Origin: Bacteroidota bacterium
GTDB lineage: Bacteria; Bacteroidota; Bacteroidia; Cytophagales; UBA9547
Assembly (NCBI GenBank): GCA_004293915.1
Contig: RDZG01000081.1
Location: 53,932-117,931, forward strand
Direction: 5' to 3'
DNA: 64,000 nt
Both the position numbers and the translations under genes were made by a program. Of the stretch, positions 1 through 8,231 are shown one piece after another (positions within the stretch are counted from its first letter, which is position 1; each line of letters begins with the position of its first letter). The notes beneath the pieces are model-generated. The model was not told where the DNA came from and did no database searches. It saw nothing but the letters and a program-made list of their open reading frames with translations.

Positions 1-82
1 ATCAATGCAGTTTATATTGGCAATAATAGTATGCAATAAGTTTAATATATTTGCAAAAAATCAATAATTCAATCTTTAAAAA

Positions 83-1360
83 ATGACTTTTATTGCTGAA
101 CTTCGCCAACGCGGAATGGTACACGATGTGATGCCAGGCACAGAACAACTCCTTGAAAAAGAAATGGTTACTGCTTATGTTGGTGTAGATCCAACTGCAG
201 ATTCGATGCACGTGGGGCATTTGGTATCTGTGATGATGCTCAAACATTTGCAAATGGCTGGACACAAACCAATACTAGTAGTTGGAGGTGCAACAGGCAT
301 GATAGGTGACCCTTCTGGAAAATCTGCCGAACGAAATTTACTGTCCGAAGAAATATTAAACCACAATGTCGAAAGTCTAAAAAAACAAATGAAACGTTTG
401 TTGGATTTTGATTGTGGAAAAAACAGTGCCGAACTGCTCAATAATTACGATTGGTTTAAAGATTTTAGTTTTTTGGATTTTTTGAGAGATGTAGGCAAAC
501 ACCTCACCGTGAGCTACATGATAGCAAAAGATTCTGTTCAGAAACGACTCGAAACAGGCTTGTCTTTTACCGAATTTTCGTATCAACTTTTGCAAGGATA
601 TGATTTTTATTGGCTATTTAAAAACAAAAATTGCAAACTTCAACTAGGTGGTTCTGACCAATGGGGAAATATTGTAACTGGTACCGAACTGGTACGAAGA
701 AAAGCTGGAGGAGAGGCTTTTGCACTTACTTGTCCGCTCATGACTAAAGCTGATGGTGGTAAATTTGGCAAAACCGAAAGCGGTGCCGTTTGGCTCGATG
801 CCACAAAAACGAGTCCATATCAATTTTATCAATTTTGGCTCAATGCTTCGGATGAAGATGCCAAAAAATGGATTTATATTTTTACATTAAAATCTATATC
901 CGATATCGAAAAACTTATTGCCCAACACAATTCAGAACCTCATTTAAGAATAATCCAAAAAGCTTTGGCAGAAGAAGTAACAACTAGAGTACACAGCAAA
1001 ACAGATTTGGAAAATGCGATAGAAGCATCAGAAATTTTGTTTGGAAAAGGTACAACAGAAACTTTGCAAAAGTTGGATGAAAACACTTTTCTTTCGGTTT
1101 TTGAAGGTGTGCCTCAAATCGAAATCTCAAAAAGTGATTTAACAATGCCGCTTTTAGAGTTTATGACTGTTATAACCCAAAATCAAATTTTTCCATCAAA
1201 AGGCGAAGCAAAAAAAATGATTGAACCAGGTGGAGTAAGTATAAATAAAGAAAAAATTACGCTTCAATCGCAAATAATGGACTTTAAATGCTTGCAAAAC
1301 AAGTATTTATTAATTCAAAAAGGTAAAAAAAACTATTATATCATAAAAATAAAAGAATAA
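83..1360 (+). CDS. tyrS: Tyrosyl-tRNA synthetase
   Basis: Cytoplasmic class I aminoacyl-tRNA synthetase that charges tRNA-Tyr. The 425 aa length is normal for bacterial TyrRS. The HIGH motif appears as HVGH at residues 43-46, and the KMSKS-equivalent as KFGKT near residues 227-231. The tyrosine/adenylate pocket motif GGSDQWGN precedes it. A C-terminal S4-type RNA-binding domain (around residues 355-415, [21 protein letters not shown]) is present. The start at 83 gives the expected N terminus. It stands alone, followed by 148 bp without a gene and then the DUF3078 gene. Confident. Confidence 0.97.
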   Translation: MTFIAELRQRGMVHDVMPGTEQLLEKEMVTAYVGVDPTADSMHVGHLVSVMMLKHLQMAGHKPILVVGGATGMIGDPSGKSAERNLLSEEILNHNVESLKKQMKRLLDFDCGKNSAELLNNYDWFKDFSFLDFLRDVGKHLTVSYMIAKDSVQKRLETGLSFTEFSYQLLQGYDFYWLFKNKNCKLQLGGSDQWGNIVTGTELVRRKAGGEAFALTCPLMTKADGGKFGKTESGAVWLDATKTSPYQFYQFWLNASDEDAKKWIYIFTLKSISDIEKLIAQHNSEPHLRIIQKALAEEVTTRVHSKTDLENAIEASEILFGKGTTETLQKLDENTFLSVFEGVPQIEISKSDLTMPLLEFMTVITQNQIFPSKGEAKKMIEPGGVSINKEKITLQSQIMDFKCLQNKYLLIQKGKKNYYIIKIKE

Positions 1361-1508
1361 AAGCATAAGTTTATTTTGGTCGAAAACTATAGTGGTGTTC
1401 ACTGTATTATATCCTAAATTGACCTAAAAACCGTATATCATATTTTAAGTTTCAAAATATAATGTTTAATCTTGTAAAATATTAACCAAACCTAATAATT
1501 AATAACAA

Positions 1509-2468
1509 ATGAAAAAAATAGTACTTCTTACTGGGATGATTGCAATTTCTGCAATTTCCACTTTTGCTCAGGTTAAAGATACTACCTATTGGAATAGGAG
1601 TTTAGACTTCGGTTTAAATGTCAGTCAAGCATGGTTCAATAAAGATTGGACTGGTGGTGGAGTAAATAATATTGCTATTGCTGGGTTTATTTATGGAAAC
1701 TCATATTGGGTAAAAAAACGCCATAGTATCACTTCTACAATGCAATTAGAACTAGGTGCAATCAAACCATCGGATTTTGCTTTTAGAAAAAATTTAGATC
1801 GTATTTTTATAGATAATATATACGGTATGGCAATAGAAGGAGCTTGGGGAGCTTGGGCTGGTTTTAACTTTCAATCGCAGTTTTTGGATGGTTATTCAAA
1901 AGGTGGCGACCCTACTTTAGGCAGCAGAATTTCTACATTTTTAGCTCCGGGTTATTTAACTGAGGCTGCTGGTATAATTTACAAACCAGTTCCTTATTTT
2001 GAAGCTCGTTTGGCTCCAATTGCTTTTCGTCAAACATTTTCGATTGATGGTGGTGTAGAAAGAGAACTAACGACAGGTGGAAAAAACCATTATGGTGTTT
2101 TAGCTGGCAGAAAAATCAAAAACGAAGTCGGTTATTTTTTCTTAGCTAAACTTGATAAAGATATTGTTACAAACGTAAACTTAAAAATGCTTTACCAACA
2201 CTTTGGTGCTTATGATAAATTAGGTCACACAACAAATCGTTTGGATGCAATAATTAGTGCTAAAATCTGGAAATTTATATTTGTAAATTTTCAAACCGTA
2301 TTCTTATATAATGAAGATCAACTTTCGCAAGCACCAAGACTAGATGCGGCTGGAAATCCTTTAAAAGATGCAGCTGGCAAAGAAATTGCAAAAGGAACTC
2401 CAGAAATACAAATTAGTCAAGCTTTAACAATTGGTTTGAAATACACTATAAAAAATAAAGTGAAATAA
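1509..2468 (+). CDS. DUF3078 family exported protein
   Basis: A 319 aa protein with a cleavable signal peptide ending at FAQ (residues 1-20). The body is rich in aromatic/glycine alternation, consistent with an outer-membrane beta-structured protein. Features such as DTTYWNRSLDFGLNVSQ and NKDWTGGGVNN are typical of DUF3078, a family known mainly from Bacteroidota whose biochemical role is unknown. It is monocistronic, with a strong terminator just downstream. Assignment to the family is from memory of its conserved N-terminal block; the function is not assignable. Confidence 0.85.
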   Translation: MKKIVLLTGMIAISAISTFAQVKDTTYWNRSLDFGLNVSQAWFNKDWTGGGVNNIAIAGFIYGNSYWVKKRHSITSTMQLELGAIKPSDFAFRKNLDRIFIDNIYGMAIEGAWGAWAGFNFQSQFLDGYSKGGDPTLGSRISTFLAPGYLTEAAGIIYKPVPYFEARLAPIAFRQTFSIDGGVERELTTGGKNHYGVLAGRKIKNEVGYFFLAKLDKDIVTNVNLKMLYQHFGAYDKLGHTTNRLDAIISAKIWKFIFVNFQTVFLYNEDQLSQAPRLDAAGNPLKDAAGKEIAKGTPEIQISQALTIGLKYTIKNKVK

Positions 2469-2483
2469 TAATATTGTTCTGTA

Positions 2484-2521
2484 AAAAAAGCCACTCAAAT
2501 TTCAAATTGAGTGGCTTTTTT
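2484..2521 (+). terminator. Rho-independent terminator after DUF3078 gene
   Basis: A perfect 9-bp stem (GCCACTCAA / TTGAGTGGC) with a 7-nt loop, flanked by A-run and T-run. It can act in both directions and separates this + strand gene from the convergent DUF3332 gene. Confidence 0.9.
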
Positions 2522-2563
2522 GTTGAAAAATTGTAAAAAAATAGGGTTAGTGTTATATAAAAA

Positions 2564-3085
2564 TTAATTAGAAGCTATCAAAAAGCCAGTATTGTTACTA
2601 GCAAAATTAGTAGTTTCCACTTGATAATCAGCAACTTTAATCATTTTTCCATGATTTAATGCACAAATTGAATTATCGTTATTGAAATACAAAACCGTTT
2701 CATTGTTTTTCTTTTTAGAATTTATTTCAACAATTGTTAATTTACCTTTTGTAGCTGTCATTTGGAAATCTCTTCCGTTGTAAGTTACAAATTGTACTTC
2801 AGACTGTCCTTCTTTCATTGCAATAGGGTTTGAGCCAGTCCAAAACTCAATTAAGTTCAAAATAAAAATATCAATAAAACTACTTACTGCGTACACTGGA
2901 ATAATAGTCATAGCCCAAAAAAGCAGAGTTTTTACAAATCGACCACCTAAGCCTTTTCCCCCAATACTATCATTAAAACCATAGACTTTTTTCACTAAAG
3001 AAAACTTCCCAAAACAGCTTGATAAAAATTGTAAACTAAAAAAAGTTAGAACTACAATTGCAATAGATTTTGTATACTTTTTCAT
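2564..3085 (-). CDS. DUF3332 family lipoprotein
   Basis: A 173 aa small envelope protein. The N terminus MKKYTKSIAIVVLTFFSLQF is followed by LSSC, a lipobox placing a lipidated cysteine at about residue 24. A second hydrophobic segment lies around residues 53-78. The pattern FGKFSLVKKVYGFND..GG and the following hydrophobic region ending in NLIEFWTGSNPI match the DUF3332 family of Bacteroidota and Proteobacteria. Family members have no established biochemical role. Convergent with DUF3078. Confidence 0.8.
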   Translation of the reverse strand: MKKYTKSIAIVVLTFFSLQFLSSCFGKFSLVKKVYGFNDSIGGKGLGGRFVKTLLFWAMTIIPVYAVSSFIDIFILNLIEFWTGSNPIAMKEGQSEVQFVTYNGRDFQMTATKGKLTIVEINSKKKNNETVLYFNNDNSICALNHGKMIKVADYQVETTNFASNNTGFLIASN

Positions 3086-3180
3086 TTTAATAATGTATTT
3101 AAGGTTAGTAAAATTTTATGCTAAGATATAAATAGATTTGAAAATCAAAATAAATTTCAACAAAAATTCAATGCAAAATT

Positions 3181-3579
3181 TTATCCTTCATTGCTTTTTC
3201 TTAAAATAATCCATAATAACACTGAAAAAAGTGCTGTTAAAATAGAAAACATTTTTTCAAAATTTGTTTTTGCAAATATATTTCCAATAGTATTGAGTAC
3301 AAAAACACCAAAGAAAATCCACAAAACGATATTTATGGATTTATTAGAAAATTTATACTTTAGAAAATTACCTTTCATTAATAAAATTAAACATAAAAAT
3401 ACATTTATTAAAATTGAAATGGTTTCAAAAATGTACATTTCAGAGTCGTTTTGAAGTCTTCCACCCCAAGTAATACTGTATGGAATTATTTTTAAAATAA
3501 TACTAAAATGAAATAATATTACAGCTATTAAGATTCCTAAAAATATTTTAATTACATTTTTGTTTATAAAATCTATCAT
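3181..3579 (-). CDS. Small four-helix membrane protein, unknown function
   Basis: A 132 aa protein with four predicted transmembrane segments (roughly residues 10-32, 50-68, 82-102, 108-126). It has a short extracytoplasmic motif ITWGGRLQNDSEM after helix 1. I recognise similar orphan membrane proteins in Bacteroidota but no named family. It lies between two minus-strand genes with gaps of about 95 and 157 bp, so it may be transcribed alone. Function unknown. Confidence 0.6.
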   Translation of the reverse strand: MIDFINKNVIKIFLGILIAVILFHFSIILKIIPYSITWGGRLQNDSEMYIFETISILINVFLCLILLMKGNFLKYKFSNKSINIVLWIFFGVFVLNTIGNIFAKTNFEKMFSILTALFSVLLWIILRKSNEG

Positions 3580-3736
3580 TTTATCATTTCAAATTTAGTT
3601 AAAAATTAGACATCACTTTGCCATTTCCAAGCATTCCAAATTATTGTTATGACTGCCAGTTTTTTCTAGTTCAGGCTAAAAGTGTTTTGAAATATATTTT
3701 ACTAATTCGTTATCCATGATTTAGTTTTTAAAAAAT

Positions 3737-4450
3737 CTACCTCGCATATTGTCCCAATAATTTTACCAAAACCGCAAAATCTTTTGGATAAGCAGCTTGG
3801 ATACATTTTTCTTTGCCTGACAAATCTTTAAATGTAAGCGAATAAGCATGCAAAGCAACCCTGCGAATGATGGGCAATTCGTCCGAATCTTTTTTGAGAT
3901 TAAAGTTTTTACGTTTCATTTGCGATAAAAAAACATCCTCACCGCCATACTGCGAATCGGCAACAATTGGTGCTTTAATACACGACAAATGAATCCGAAT
4001 TTGATGCATTCTGCCCGTAATCGGAAAACAAGCCACCAAACTCCCATGCGAAAATACTTCTAAGGTATTAAAAATTGTTGCTGCTGGCTTGCCTTCTTTG
4101 TCGATTTTCACAATGCCATCACGGAGTTGTAAAATGGGCAGTTCCACCATTTTATTATCTAATTTTTCTCTCGAAGTTGTTGCTGCATGATATATTTTTA
4201 CTACTTCCCTATTTTCGAACTGCATCGACAAATGGCGATAAGCAACAGGGTTTTTGGCAATTGCCAACACACCTGAGGTTTCTTTATCGAGCCTATGGCA
4301 AACTTGCGGGTCGCTGGTATATTCACGAGCCATTTTCAAAATATTTTGCTTTGTTACATCTCTGTCATCGAGTGTAGAAACACCATAAGGTTTGTTGATT
4401 AATATAAAATCATCATCCTCAAAAAGTATTATGTTTTTAAATTCTAGCAT
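3737..4450 (-). CDS. RluA-family RNA pseudouridine synthase
   Basis: A 237 aa single-domain pseudouridine synthase of the RluA group, which isomerises uridine in rRNA or tRNA. The catalytic aspartate lies in CHRLDKETSG (D55), the signature of RluA/RluC/RluD. GRMHQIRIHL and ADSQYGGE supply the second and third conserved blocks. There is no S4 domain, so it resembles the short TruC/RluA forms. The exact RNA target cannot be read from sequence. It is downstream of the desaturase gene on the same strand but separated from it by a terminator. Confidence 0.9.
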   Translation of the reverse strand: MLEFKNIILFEDDDFILINKPYGVSTLDDRDVTKQNILKMAREYTSDPQVCHRLDKETSGVLAIAKNPVAYRHLSMQFENREVVKIYHAATTSREKLDNKMVELPILQLRDGIVKIDKEGKPAATIFNTLEVFSHGSLVACFPITGRMHQIRIHLSCIKAPIVADSQYGGEDVFLSQMKRKNFNLKKDSDELPIIRRVALHAYSLTFKDLSGKEKCIQAAYPKDFAVLVKLLGQYAR

Positions 4451-4472
4451 TGTAATATTTAAAATTTGAGAT

Positions 4473-4503
4473 AAAAAAAATCCTCTTTTTTGAAGAGGAT
4501 TTT
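4473..4503 (-). terminator. Terminator after fatty-acid desaturase
   Basis: The minus-strand reading gives AATCCTCTTC, a short loop, and a pairing AAGAGGATT arm followed by a run of T. It sits 6 bp past the desaturase stop codon. Confidence 0.8.
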
Positions 4504-4508
4504 AGTTT

Positions 4509-5387
4509 TTATGCTCCTTTTTCTTGTATACGAAGCAATCGCATCGAATTGGTTTTATATTTTGGGAAAATTGCTCCAAAAACATAGGCTCTAAAAATAT
4601 AGCCCCAAAAACTTTTTTCAATCAAAACTGGGTCAATATTAGCTTTTATTTGCTCATGATATTTAGGCGATTCGCTCCAATGCATATTTGCTTTTTCGTG
4701 ATGTGCAGTGTGGTATCCGTTGTTAAATAGAAACAAATTTACTCCCATAAAATTACGAGAATGATTCCATTTCGATTGCTCATCTGCATGCACATGTTGT
4801 ACGTAATTGAAAATCATAACCATATATCCCGAAACTTGTTGAGGTATTATGATAAACAACAATGCTTTTTTCCAATCTACAATTAACCAAGCTGCATTCC
4901 AAACTACTAAAACCACAATTTGTATAATATATTCCCAAAAAGTTTTTTTATCTTCAATTTTAAGTTTTTTCATATATGGAATAATCCCTTCAACAATTTG
5001 ATAATAACTGCTTTTGCTAGGGTAGCTTACCAAAGTGAACAAATGATTTTCTTCCGAATGGCGATATGTTGCTGTGTTGTCGCCTGGTTTATTATTGAAT
5101 TTATGATGATTTCTGTTATGTGTAGGAATCCAACAAAAGATTGGAATACCGTAAAAAACAGTTAACCACCAGTCTGTCAATACATTTAAGGTTTTGTTTT
5201 CCCACATATTCAAATGGTTATGATTATGTGTAATAACTGAAATGGCAACTGCAAAGTGCAAAAACACTATATATACTGCCACACTTGTCCACGAAAGCAC
5301 AAGCCCATTTTGCCATTGCCAATATAGCATAGCCGAAATAATTACTAAATAAAGAATCGATCTTAAGTCTGCTTTGTATTTTAACAT
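4509..5387 (-). CDS. Membrane fatty-acid / lipid desaturase (di-iron, three His boxes)
   Basis: A 292 aa integral membrane di-iron desaturase. Three histidine clusters are visible: HNHNH at residues 54-58, HNRNHH at 90-95 and HTAHH at about 225-230, with several hydrophobic segments between them. There is no fused cytochrome b5. The enzyme should introduce a double bond in a fatty acyl or sphingoid chain; substrate and position are not determinable. It is transcribed divergently from the C9-methyltransferase-like gene at 5576 across a 188-bp shared intergenic region. This suggests the two modify the same lipid (inference). Confidence 0.85.
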   Translation of the reverse strand: MLKYKADLRSILYLVIISAMLYWQWQNGLVLSWTSVAVYIVFLHFAVAISVITHNHNHLNMWENKTLNVLTDWWLTVFYGIPIFCWIPTHNRNHHKFNNKPGDNTATYRHSEENHLFTLVSYPSKSSYYQIVEGIIPYMKKLKIEDKKTFWEYIIQIVVLVVWNAAWLIVDWKKALLFIIIPQQVSGYMVMIFNYVQHVHADEQSKWNHSRNFMGVNLFLFNNGYHTAHHEKANMHWSESPKYHEQIKANIDPVLIEKSFWGYIFRAYVFGAIFPKYKTNSMRLLRIQEKGA

Positions 5388-5508
5388 CTTTTTAAATAAC
5401 TTAATAATTTTGCAAATTTAAACATAAAATATTGAATTAATAAACTAAAATAATTGAAAGTATTTTAGGTAACATTAATTTAATATAAACAATATTACGT
5501 TTATTGAT

Positions 5509-5538
5509 TTTGTTTTTAAATAATTCGTAATACTTTTG
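5509..5538 (+). promoter_or_regulatory. Bacteroidota-type promoter of the methyltransferase gene
   Basis: TTTG at 5509-5512 and TACTTTTG at 5531-5538 match the -33 TTTG and -7 TAnnTTTG elements recognised by the Bacteroidota primary sigma factor. The spacing is 18 bp and the ATG follows about 38 bp downstream. Confidence 0.55.
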
Positions 5539-5575
5539 CACCAAGATTTTAAAAAATTAAAAAGACAATTATTAA

Positions 5576-6715
5576 ATGGCAGCAAATGCATTAGATTTTA
5601 TTGTACCGAAGACGGATGCAATGAGAGCAAGATACAAACCGGGTGCAAAACCATCTTTCGGACATTTTGTAGAAGATTATTGTAATCAGAGAATCGATAT
5701 CAAAGGCAACTTTGAAGATTTTATGAAAGTTAGAGGAAGTTATTTCGACTATACTTTAACGGGTCATCACATTAAGTTTTTCTTCACACGTATGATTCCA
5801 GAGGTTTTGATTCACTCAAAATCGCAAGATGAGCGTATCGTTCGTGAACATTACGATAGAGGAAACGATTTCTTCGCAGCTTTTATGGGTCCACGTATGG
5901 TTTATACATCTGGAATTTGGATGGATACCAAAACCGAAACTTTAGAGCAAGCACAAGATCGCAAAATGCAAATGGTGTGCCAAAAGCTACACATGAAACC
6001 AGGTGACAAACATTTGGATATTGGTTGCGGATGGGGTACATTGATTACTTATGCTGCTAAACATTTTGGTACAGATTCTACAGGTGTTACTATCGCATCT
6101 GAAGGTTACGACTGGGGTATGAAACAAATAGCCGATAATGGTGTTTCTGACCGTGCTCGTGTTTGGAGAATGGATTATCGTGATATTCCAAAAGTTAAAT
6201 TCGACAAAATTACTTGCCTTGAAATGGGAGAACACGTAGGAATTCGTAAATTCCAACGTTTTATCGACCAAATCTATGATTTATTAAACGATGATGGTAT
6301 GCTTTATTTACAACAAGCTGGTTTGCGTGCCAATCCAGGATTGTTTGCTAAAGGTCCACATTGGGAAGATTTAGTTTGGGGATTGTATATGAACGAATAT
6401 ATTTTCTCTGGTGCTGATGCTTCTACTCCACTTGGATTTTTATCTCAATCGCTTCAAGACGCTAATTTTGAAGTAAATACAGTTGAAAACATTGGTATTC
6501 ATTATTCGCATACGATTCACAGATGGTATTACAACTGGGAATCAAACAAAGAATTTGTGTTGAGCAAATATGGCGAATGGTGGTTTAGAATGTGGCAAAT
6601 ATTCTTACGTTGGTCTCTACATGTTGGGCTATTATTGCACATAAAAACTACAACGGCACAAACCGTGACAAATATATTGGTCATGGAAATGTATCGGAGC
6701 GTATGGTTGATTTAA
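5576..6715 (+). CDS. CFA-synthase-superfamily methyltransferase resembling sphingolipid C9-methyltransferase
   Basis: A SAM-dependent methyltransferase of 379 aa. The SAM-binding motif LDIGCGWGTL is near residue 147, the EMGEHVG acidic loop near 216, and a HYDRGNDFF block near 92. MIPEVLIHSKSQDE, GPRMVYTSG, CMDYRDIP-like RMDYRDIP, and GADASTPLG followed by IGIHYS and RWYYNW match, as I remember them, blocks of fungal sphingolipid C9-methyltransferases rather than ordinary CFA synthases. The N-terminal membrane helices of the fungal enzymes are absent. From about residue 347 the sequence leaves the family pattern, and the family-like tail continues in another frame (6619-6735); see findings. 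The likely role is C-methylation of an unsaturated lipid chain (inference). Confidence 0.8.
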   Translation: MAANALDFIVPKTDAMRARYKPGAKPSFGHFVEDYCNQRIDIKGNFEDFMKVRGSYFDYTLTGHHIKFFFTRMIPEVLIHSKSQDERIVREHYDRGNDFFAAFMGPRMVYTSGIWMDTKTETLEQAQDRKMQMVCQKLHMKPGDKHLDIGCGWGTLITYAAKHFGTDSTGVTIASEGYDWGMKQIADNGVSDRARVWRMDYRDIPKVKFDKITCLEMGEHVGIRKFQRFIDQIYDLLNDDGMLYLQQAGLRANPGLFAKGPHWEDLVWGLYMNEYIFSGADASTPLGFLSQSLQDANFEVNTVENIGIHYSHTIHRWYYNWESNKEFVLSKYGEWWFRMWQIFLRWSLHVGLLLHIKTTTAQTVTNILVMEMYRSVWLI

Positions 6716-6735
6716 AAACACCTATTACACTTTAG
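6619..6735 (+). pseudogene. Out-of-frame C-terminal tail of the methyltransferase
   Basis: In the frame shifted relative to the 5576 gene, the sequence reads TCWAIIAHKNYNGTNR and continues to a stop at 6733-6735, just before the terminator. This resembles the ATCFQITLVKNINSTHR-type ending of fungal C9-methyltransferases. Joining FLRWS (residue 347) to it gives a family-like C terminus lacking about 8 residues. The simplest reading is an out-of-frame internal deletion, or a sequence error, around 6614-6622. Confidence 0.55.
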
Positions 6736-6753
6736 TTAGTCGATATTTCTATT

Positions 6754-6792
6754 AAAAATGCCTACTATATATTTTATGGTAGGCATTTTTTT
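6754..6792 (+). terminator. Terminator after methyltransferase
   Basis: AAAAATGCCTAC and GTAGGCATTTTTTT form a stem with a 13-nt loop followed by T residues, 19 bp past the shifted-frame stop. Confidence 0.85.
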
Positions 6793-6821
6793 ATAATCTA
6801 TTTTAATTTCTTTCAAAAATA

Positions 6822-6852
6822 TTTTCCAATAAACATAATTTTTATATCTTTG
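6822..6852 (+). promoter_or_regulatory. Putative promoter of tRNA-Arg(ACG)
   Basis: TATCTTTG at 6845-6852 fits the TAnnTTTG -7 element, 34 bp before the tRNA. The upstream -33 element is weak (TTTTCC at 6822). Confidence 0.4.
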
Positions 6853-6886
6853 CACTCCCAATTTCAAAAAATAGGGAAATTAAAAT

Positions 6887-6960
6887 GGTTTCGTAGCTCA
6901 ACTGAATAGAGCACCTGACTACGGATCAGGAGGTTTGGGGTTTGAATCCCTACGAGATCA
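6887..6960 (+). tRNA. tRNA-Arg (anticodon ACG)
   Basis: A complete cloverleaf can be folded. The acceptor GGTTTCG pairs with CGAGATC, the D stem is GCTC/GAGC, and the anticodon stem CCTGA/TCAGG carries loop CTACGGA with anticodon ACG. The T stem is TGGGG/CCCTA with a TTTGAAT loop. The discriminator is A and CCA is not encoded. Its 3' end borders the repeat that delimits the 7.0-9.5 kb island. Confidence 0.95.
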
Positions 6961-6995
6961 CTAAAAAGCTGCCATTTGGCAGCTTTTTTTGTATA
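6958..6995. repeat. 38-bp island boundary repeat, copy 1 (tRNA-Arg end plus terminator)
   Basis: Starts at the last bases of tRNA-Arg and spans its terminator: TCACTAAAAAGCTGCC, loop ATTT, then GGCAGCTTTTTTTGTATA. The copy at 9487-9524 matches at 36 of 38 positions. The only differences are in the loop, which reads as the reverse complement (ATTT versus AAAT). It is a likely attachment-site duplicate. Confidence 0.75.
6963..6990 (+). terminator. Terminator of tRNA-Arg(ACG)
   Basis: Perfect stem GCTGCC/GGCAGC, extended by A/T pairs, with a 4-nt loop and T7, directly behind the tRNA. Confidence 0.9.
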
Positions 6996-7013
6996 TTAAA
7001 AACTTATAACATT

Positions 7014-7508
7014 ATGGAAAAAATAGATTTTAAAGATTATGAAGCGTCAGTAATGCGAGAAAAATTACTTTTACACAAATTTTTATTTGAAATATATGAA
7101 TACTTTTGGGTTACACGAAATGACAGTTTAGAGGTTTTGCATGCTGAAATAGATAATTTTGGCTATGATATAGTAGTTTGTGCAAACAAGCAAACAAAAC
7201 ATATTCAATTAAAAAGTCTTGTATCAGGCGGAACAACTGCTTCATTTAAAATAAATGATAGACTTGAATTAAAAACGGGAGGATGTGTTGTAATTCAAGA
7301 ATACGAGCAAGTCTTATCTGAAATTAAAGTTAAATATCATTTTTTTGATGCAAAAGATTTGTCAAGTTTCAACAATGCTAAACATACAAAAGCAAATGCA
7401 GATGGCGAAAAAAAAATCAGAGAAGGTATAAAAGAAGTCCCAAAAGGAAAATTTATTTCTTTTAAATCAAGTAAAGAATTTATTGAATTTTTATTCCCTT
7501 TAAATTAG
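7014..7508 (+). CDS. PD-(D/E)XK nuclease-like protein of the island
   Basis: A 164 aa soluble protein. An acidic residue in EIDNFGYDIVV, followed after a turn by HIQLKS, gives the D-x(n)-QxK pattern of PD-(D/E)XK nuclease-fold proteins. GGCVVIQEYEQ then resembles the strand following the core in HIQLKS-type hypothetical proteins that I recall from many bacteria. The ATG at 7014 is chosen because an upstream in-frame start would lie inside the tRNA. Its stop overlaps, in convergent orientation, the end of the XRE regulator gene. The likely role is a small nuclease or restriction-type effector (inference); no methyltransferase is nearby. Confidence 0.55.
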   Translation: MEKIDFKDYEASVMREKLLLHKFLFEIYEYFWVTRNDSLEVLHAEIDNFGYDIVVCANKQTKHIQLKSLVSGGTTASFKINDRLELKTGGCVVIQEYEQVLSEIKVKYHFFDAKDLSSFNNAKHTKANADGEKKIREGIKEVPKGKFISFKSSKEFIEFLFPLN

Positions 7509-7732
7509 TCTTCGATATTTGATTTAAAAAATTCATCCATTTCAATGTTTAATCCTTTGGCTAGTTCAAATAAAAAATATGCGGATGGATTGACTTCTCC
7601 TCTTTCTACTCTACTTAAAGAATTATAGTCTTTTTGAGTTTTATCTGATAAATCAAAAAGACTATAATTGTTCTTTTTTCTCAAAAAACGTATACGCTTT
7701 CCCAACTTATTTAAGAACTCGTCCTTATTCAT
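7505..7732 (-). CDS. XRE-family helix-turn-helix regulator
   Basis: A 75 aa protein that is essentially one Cro/C1-type HTH domain: LGKRIRFLRKKNNYSLFDLS, then DYNSLSRVERGEVNPS recognition helix and LFELAKGLNIEMDEFF. The start at 7732 (MNKDEF) is used because the upstream extension is not HTH-like. The size matches controller (C) proteins of restriction systems and small antitoxin-like repressors. It ends tail-to-tail with the nuclease-like gene, with a 4-bp overlap. It probably regulates the island genes (inference). Confidence 0.8.
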   Translation of the reverse strand: MNKDEFLNKLGKRIRFLRKKNNYSLFDLSDKTQKDYNSLSRVERGEVNPSAYFLFELAKGLNIEMDEFFKSNIED

Positions 7733-7847
7733 TTTTTGGTGACATATAAGCCACCTCAAAATTTTAGTATTTTTTTCAAATAAAATACTACGAATATGTT
7801 GTATTATTGGTTTTATTAAATTTATTTGCAAATAAATTTAATAGTAG

Positions 7848-8231
7848 ATGTTTAATACAATTCTCAATATCGTAAAAGATAGTTTTAAAGCGGTAGATTT
7901 TGAAATTACAAGTGAAATGAATGTAAATGTGCTTCAAAATGAATTCAAAAAAAATTTTGGACTCAGTTTAAGAATTTATGAAGTAGGTACAGGTTTTGCG
8001 CCAGGAACGAAAAAACTATCTGATATAAATCAAGTCCAAACGAATAAAAATGGTTTTTCTATAAAAGCAACTTGGAAAATCAAAGATGTTAGTGAAAAAT
8101 TTTCAAACGTTTATAATTTAAAAGTTAAAGTTGCTGATATTAATGATGAGCACTTAATTCCAAATGATTTAACACTTGGTGCTGCCGCTAGAGGCGAATA
8201 TACCAAACCCAAATTAAAATCAGCTAAATGA
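7848..8231 (+). CDS. Small island protein, paralogue of the 8814 gene
   Basis: 127 aa, soluble, with no signal peptide. It is clearly related to the protein at 8814. Both have a first unit of the form I(T)xxMxVxxLxxxFxxxFG..LRIY, and a second ending in (V/I)AD..D....LTL. Here these read ITSEMNVNVLQNEFKKNFG with LRIYE, and VKVADINDEHLIPNDLTL. I recall small hypothetical proteins with this signature in other Bacteroidota and Proteobacteria but no name. The size and strand pattern could fit a beta-grasp fold (speculative). First gene of a + strand cluster of four. Confidence 0.6.
   Translation: MFNTILNIVKDSFKAVDFEITSEMNVNVLQNEFKKNFGLSLRIYEVGTGFAPGTKKLSDINQVQTNKNGFSIKATWKIKDVSEKFSNVYNLKVKVADINDEHLIPNDLTLGAAARGEYTKPKLKSAK

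Noticed and set aside
1361..1508. Gap between tyrS and DUF3078
   Set aside because: No coding or structured element could be supported.
3600..3736. Possible gene remnant (MDNELVKYISKHF, stop; and LAVITIIWNAWKWQSDV in another frame, minus strand)
   Set aside because: Too short and interrupted to assign, though the second piece looks like the end of a membrane protein.
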